Assembly: GCA_022567275.1 (NCBI GenBank) | Contig: JADFHH010000066.1 | Span: forward strand, 1 to 7,853 | Reading direction: 5' to 3' | From: Pseudomonadota bacterium | GTDB lineage: Bacteria; Pseudomonadota; Alphaproteobacteria; Rhizobiales; Methyloligellaceae | Length of the DNA stretch: 7,853 nt | Shown: positions 5,463-7,853 of the stretch, piece by piece | Position numbering within the stretch: position 1 is the stretch's first letter | How the letters are laid out: each line of letters starts with the position of its first letter | The notes under the pieces: model-generated | Told to the model about the DNA's origin: nothing | Seen by the model: the letters and a program-made list of their open reading frames with translations, nothing else | Database searches by the model: none | Translations under genes and position numbers: made by a program

Positions 5463-6359
5463 TTATTCGGACTGGGGTCCCGACAGCGCCGGGTTGGCGA
5501 TCCATCCCATTCTGGTGCGTCTGGTGCGATCGCCCGGCGAGGGGCCGGCGAGGTCGAAGATCGCCTGTTTGATTTCCCGCGCGCGCCAGTCCGGGTGCGC
5601 CGCCTGAAAGCGCGCCGCGAGCGCCGCGATGCGGGGCACCGCGAAGCTCGAACCCGAAACATATGTCTTGGCGCCGGTGTGGTCGAATGTCTCGATGTCT
5701 TCACCCGGCGTCGAGATATCGACCGTTTCCGGGCCCCAGTTGGAGGCGGTGGGCAGGCGGCCGAAAGTATCGGTGGACGCGACCACCAGCGCGTTCTTCA
5801 ACTTGTAGCCGGATGGATAGATCGGCTTTTCATCAATGTTCCGGCCGTCATTTCCAGCCGAAATAATGAACAGAATCTCCGGGTTGGCCTTGGCCGCCAG
5901 ATGGAAGGGGGTCCAGTCCTGCTTCCGGTACCCGCCGAGCGACATGATTACGATGCGCGCGGGGCTGTTGGCGATGGCCGCGACAATATGCACGAAGGTG
6001 GCGAAGGAATGGGCGCGGTAGCGATAGGGCACGAGGCGGGCGTGGGGCGCTTCGCGCAAAAAGATACCGGCGACCCTGGTGCCGTGGTGGCGCCCGCTAT
6101 CGGGCTTCTGACCCGGCACCAGATCGAACGGGCGCCGGTCGTCATCGTGAAAATCATAGCCGAGAATTTGCCCGGCGCCGTTACGCGCCAGACGCGGGGC
6201 GATCTTCTCCAGGGTGTAGTTTACCCCTGAATCGATAATCGCCACGGCGATACCGCCCGGGTCCCTGCCAGGCGGCACAGCGGGTTCTCCCGGCGCCGCG
6301 AATGCGAGCGTGGAGCTGAACAACGCAGTGGACAAGAGAACACGAAAACAAACTCTCAT
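5463..6359 (-). CDS. Exported subtilisin-like (S8) serine protease
   Basis: The product is 298 aa. Residues 1 to about 22 are a signal peptide (MRVCFRVLLSTALFSSTLAFAA). The S8 triad is complete: D43 in AIIDSGVN, H92 in HHGTRVAGIF, S238 in SGSSFAVPRIAALAA; the oxyanion-hole Asn is N170 in IISAGNDG. It is compact, with no obvious propeptide domain or C-terminal extension. It is presumably periplasmic or secreted; substrate unknown. The open frame continues upstream to 6455 but that stretch is tRNA-Thr, so the ATG at 6359 is chosen, with a weak AAGAAAG about 11 bases ahead. It begins 35 bp after the tRNA-Thr 3' end on the same strand with no terminator between, suggesting read-through expression. 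It converges on the trypsin-like gene, with 5 bp between the stop codons. Confidence 0.88.
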   Translation of the reverse strand: MRVCFRVLLSTALFSSTLAFAAPGEPAVPPGRDPGGIAVAIIDSGVNYTLEKIAPRLARNGAGQILGYDFHDDDRRPFDLVPGQKPDSGRHHGTRVAGIFLREAPHARLVPYRYRAHSFATFVHIVAAIANSPARIVIMSLGGYRKQDWTPFHLAAKANPEILFIISAGNDGRNIDEKPIYPSGYKLKNALVVASTDTFGRLPTASNWGPETVDISTPGEDIETFDHTGAKTYVSGSSFAVPRIAALAARFQAAHPDWRAREIKQAIFDLAGPSPGDRTRRTRMGWIANPALSGPQSE

Positions 6360-6394
6360 AATACGCGCTACTTTCTTTAATTCATTGAAAACAA

Positions 6395-6470
<76 letters not shown>

Positions 6471-6605
6471 AATTTATGCGTCGCGCGCGGGGTGTGATTT
6501 GAAAGCCGTACCGTCACCCGCTAGCGCGCAGTGCACTCATATCCCGGATTCGGGTGTATTTCCAGTTGCCCGGGCGGCCAGCTTTACCCGCGCACATGAC
6601 TTTGA

Positions 6606-6636
6606 TTGGGACTCTCCGCTCGCTTTGGGCTAGGAT
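6606..6636 (+). promoter_or_regulatory. Candidate promoter for the Tyr/His-rich secreted protein
   Basis: TTGGGA (6606-6611) and TAGGAT (6631-6636) resemble -35 and -10 boxes with a 19-bp spacer, about 40 bases ahead of the start codon. The spacing is long and both boxes are imperfect. The rest of 6471-6677 has short GC-rich palindromes (GCCCGGGC, CCCG-GATT-CGGG) but no gene. Confidence 0.3.
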
Positions 6637-6677
6637 AGTCGCGCCGGGGGTATGGTTCGATGCTCAAGGAGGCGACA

Positions 6678-7046
6678 ATGAAGTTTCGTAACGTTGCTCT
6701 CGCCCTTGTGTTCGTTTTGGCAGTGGTCCTTGTCAAGCCTGAGAAAGCGGACGCGGGCGTTTATATCTCTTTCGGCTCATATGGAGGGGGTATCGGCTTT
6801 GGATATGGCTATGGCTACTATCCAGGCAGGTATTATTACGCGCCTTCCTATGGGTACCGGAGCACCTATTACCGGCCCTACCGGAATCATTATTCAGGGT
6901 CGATCTTCTATCCAACCTACCGATATCATTATAAAAAGCGCCATTACAGGAAGCGGCGCCATGCGCGGCGCCACTACAGGCGCCACACACACGCCAGGCG
7001 CCACCACCACCACGGGCGCTACTATTACACCAACTATTATCGGTAG
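6678..7046 (+). CDS. Small exported Tyr/Gly/Arg/His-rich protein
   Basis: The product is 122 aa. AAGGAGG (6666-6672) lies 5 bases before the ATG at 6678, an almost ideal ribosome site, and rules out the in-frame ATG at 6660. Residues 1-26 form a signal peptide (MKFRNVALALVFVLAVVLV... ending in ADA). The mature part has a Gly/Tyr-rich first half (GGGIGFGYGYGYYPGRYYY) and a basic Arg/His/Tyr second half with RRHA, RRHY, RRHTHA and RRHHHH repeats, ending in clustered Tyr. About a quarter of mature residues are Tyr. There is no cysteine and no enzymatic fold. It may be an envelope or matrix protein, possibly metal-binding through His, or a sulfur-globule-like structural protein; these are guesses from composition. 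Its end overlaps the convergent rlmB by 10 bases. Confidence 0.8.
   Translation: MKFRNVALALVFVLAVVLVKPEKADAGVYISFGSYGGGIGFGYGYGYYPGRYYYAPSYGYRSTYYRPYRNHYSGSIFYPTYRYHYKKRHYRKRRHARRHYRRHTHARRHHHHGRYYYTNYYR
6955..7002 (+). repeat. GGCGCC-based tandem repeat encoding RRHx units
   Basis: GGCGCC occurs at 6955, 6967, 6979 and 6997, i.e. spaced 12, 12 and 18 bases, each inside the codons for Arg-Arg-His. The 12-bp unit is a multiple of three, so copy-number change would lengthen or shorten the Arg/His segment without shifting frame. Confidence 0.8.
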
Positions 7047-7831
7047 GATTTTGGGTGCTGGATATCGGCGCGGGTTGCGAGCGTATGCAGGGCGATAGCC
7101 GCCGCATTGGAGACATTCAGGCTGGTCAATGCGCCGCGCGTGGTCACCCGGCATAACAGATCGCAGTTTTTGGCCGTGAGCCGGCGCAGGCCCTTGTGCT
7201 CGGCTCCCAGCACCAATGCGCAAGGGTTTTGCGGCGCGGCGCTCTCCAGCGGCTGATCTGCGCCGCTCTCGAGTCCGATGCGAAACACGCCGGCACGGCC
7301 AAGCTCCTCAAGCGCGCGGGCGAGATTGGCCACCAGAATTACCGGGACATGTTCAACCGCGCCCGACGCCGCCTTGGCCAGCGCGCCGTCAAGGGGCGGG
7401 CTGTTGCGCCGGGTCATGACCAGCGCGCAGGCGTTGAAGGCGGCGGCGGATCGCAGGATCGCGCCGGCATTGTGCGGGTCGGTGATCTGGTCGAGCACGA
7501 TGATTGGACGGCCCTGGCGCGCGCGTTCCACGATCGCTTCCAGCGCCGGAGGTTCAAGCGGTGCGGCCTCGACCATGACGCCCTGATGGACGGCGTCCGA
7601 GCCCAGGATGCGCGTCAGCCTGGACGGGCTCACATCGATTGGCTCGATGGCGATATGCCCCAGCACATCGGCCAGCCGGTCGCGGCCATTTTTTGTGGCG
7701 TGTATCGCGGAGATAACGCGCCGCGTATTGGCAAGCGCCGCACGCACCGCATGAACGCCGTAGATTCGTTCCACGGCGCGCGAGGGGGCGGCGCGTTTGC
7801 TGGCCGCAGCGGGTCGGTTTCGCCGGTTCAT
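7037..7831 (-). CDS. rlmB: 23S rRNA (guanosine-2'-O-)-methyltransferase RlmB (TrmH/SpoU family)
   Basis: The 264-aa length fits RlmB with a short basic N-terminal extension (MNRRNRPAAASKRAA). Residues about 20-90 form the L30e-like substrate-binding domain beginning ERIYGVHAVRAAL. The SPOUT catalytic domain shows the three TrmH motifs: DPHNAGAILRSAAAF (118-132, catalytic-type N121 and R127), LVLGAEHKGLRRL (206-218), and TRGALTSLNVSNAAAIAL (231-248). The deep trefoil knot binds S-adenosylmethionine. The enzyme methylates the ribose of a guanosine in the 23S rRNA peptidyl-transferase region (G2251 in E. coli). It is cytoplasmic. Only 22 bases lie upstream in the window, with no clear Shine-Dalgarno sequence. 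A tRNA 2'-O-methyltransferase of the same family is the main alternative, but the RlmB-like length and N-terminal domain argue against it. Confidence 0.92.
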   Translation of the reverse strand: MNRRNRPAAASKRAAPSRAVERIYGVHAVRAALANTRRVISAIHATKNGRDRLADVLGHIAIEPIDVSPSRLTRILGSDAVHQGVMVEAAPLEPPALEAIVERARQGRPIIVLDQITDPHNAGAILRSAAAFNACALVMTRRNSPPLDGALAKAASGAVEHVPVILVANLARALEELGRAGVFRIGLESGADQPLESAAPQNPCALVLGAEHKGLRRLTAKNCDLLCRVTTRGALTSLNVSNAAAIALHTLATRADIQHPKSYR

Positions 7832-7853
7832 TGGCTAAAGTGATAGAGGCGCT

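Noticed and set aside
7196..7843. A 215-aa plus-strand reading frame opposite rlmB
   Set aside because: It is antisense to well-conserved TrmH motifs and shows no recognisable domain of its own.

Overview
The window looks like chromosomal DNA of a GC-rich alphaproteobacterium. The evidence is the tRNA types, an RlmB-type methyltransferase with the TRG-SLNVSNA motif usual in that class, and a DUF3305/DUF3306/multi-[4Fe-4S] gene set that I associate with alphaproteobacteria. The assignment rests on recognised families and is not a phylogeny.

Left edge (1-577). There is no convincing gene here. The 3' half of a tRNA with anticodon CAT (elongator Met type), from the anticodon loop to an encoded CCA, sits at 113-157 without its 5' half. 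This is the expected footprint of integration into a tRNA-Met gene: bases 1-112 would be the end of an element lying off the left edge, and everything to the right the old chromosome. About 60 bp further on is a large near-perfect hairpin (217-284) with a NotI-type core. The rest has only weak small ORFs.

Redox block (578-4008). A 689-aa protein with four [4Fe-4S] cysteine motifs is read leftward. A DUF3305-DUF3306 pair, overlapping by 8 bases, is read rightward from the shared 2648-2783 intergenic region. Such genes usually accompany a molybdenum/tungsten formate dehydrogenase and its TorD-like chaperone, neither of which is within view.

Middle (4005-6359). A small DUF3144 gene on the minus strand shares a CTAG with the stop of DUF3306. 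Its start codon is one base from the likely TTG start of an exported trypsin-like (S1) protease with a C-terminal TPR region. This protease converges on an exported subtilisin-like (S8) protease, with 5 bp between the two stop codons. The S8 gene lies directly behind tRNA-Thr(TGT), with no visible terminator between them.

Right edge (6395-7853). After tRNA-Thr come a short exported Tyr/Gly/Arg/His-rich protein with RRHx repeats and then, tail to tail with a 10-base overlap, rlmB (23S rRNA 2'-O-methyltransferase).

The most interesting points are the tRNA-Met scar with its neighbouring hairpin, the convergent pair of exported serine proteases next to a tRNA gene, the redox maturation set with no enzyme beside it, and the repeat-rich secreted protein. 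I see no CRISPR array, insertion sequence, transposase or integrase. No clear new defence system is visible.
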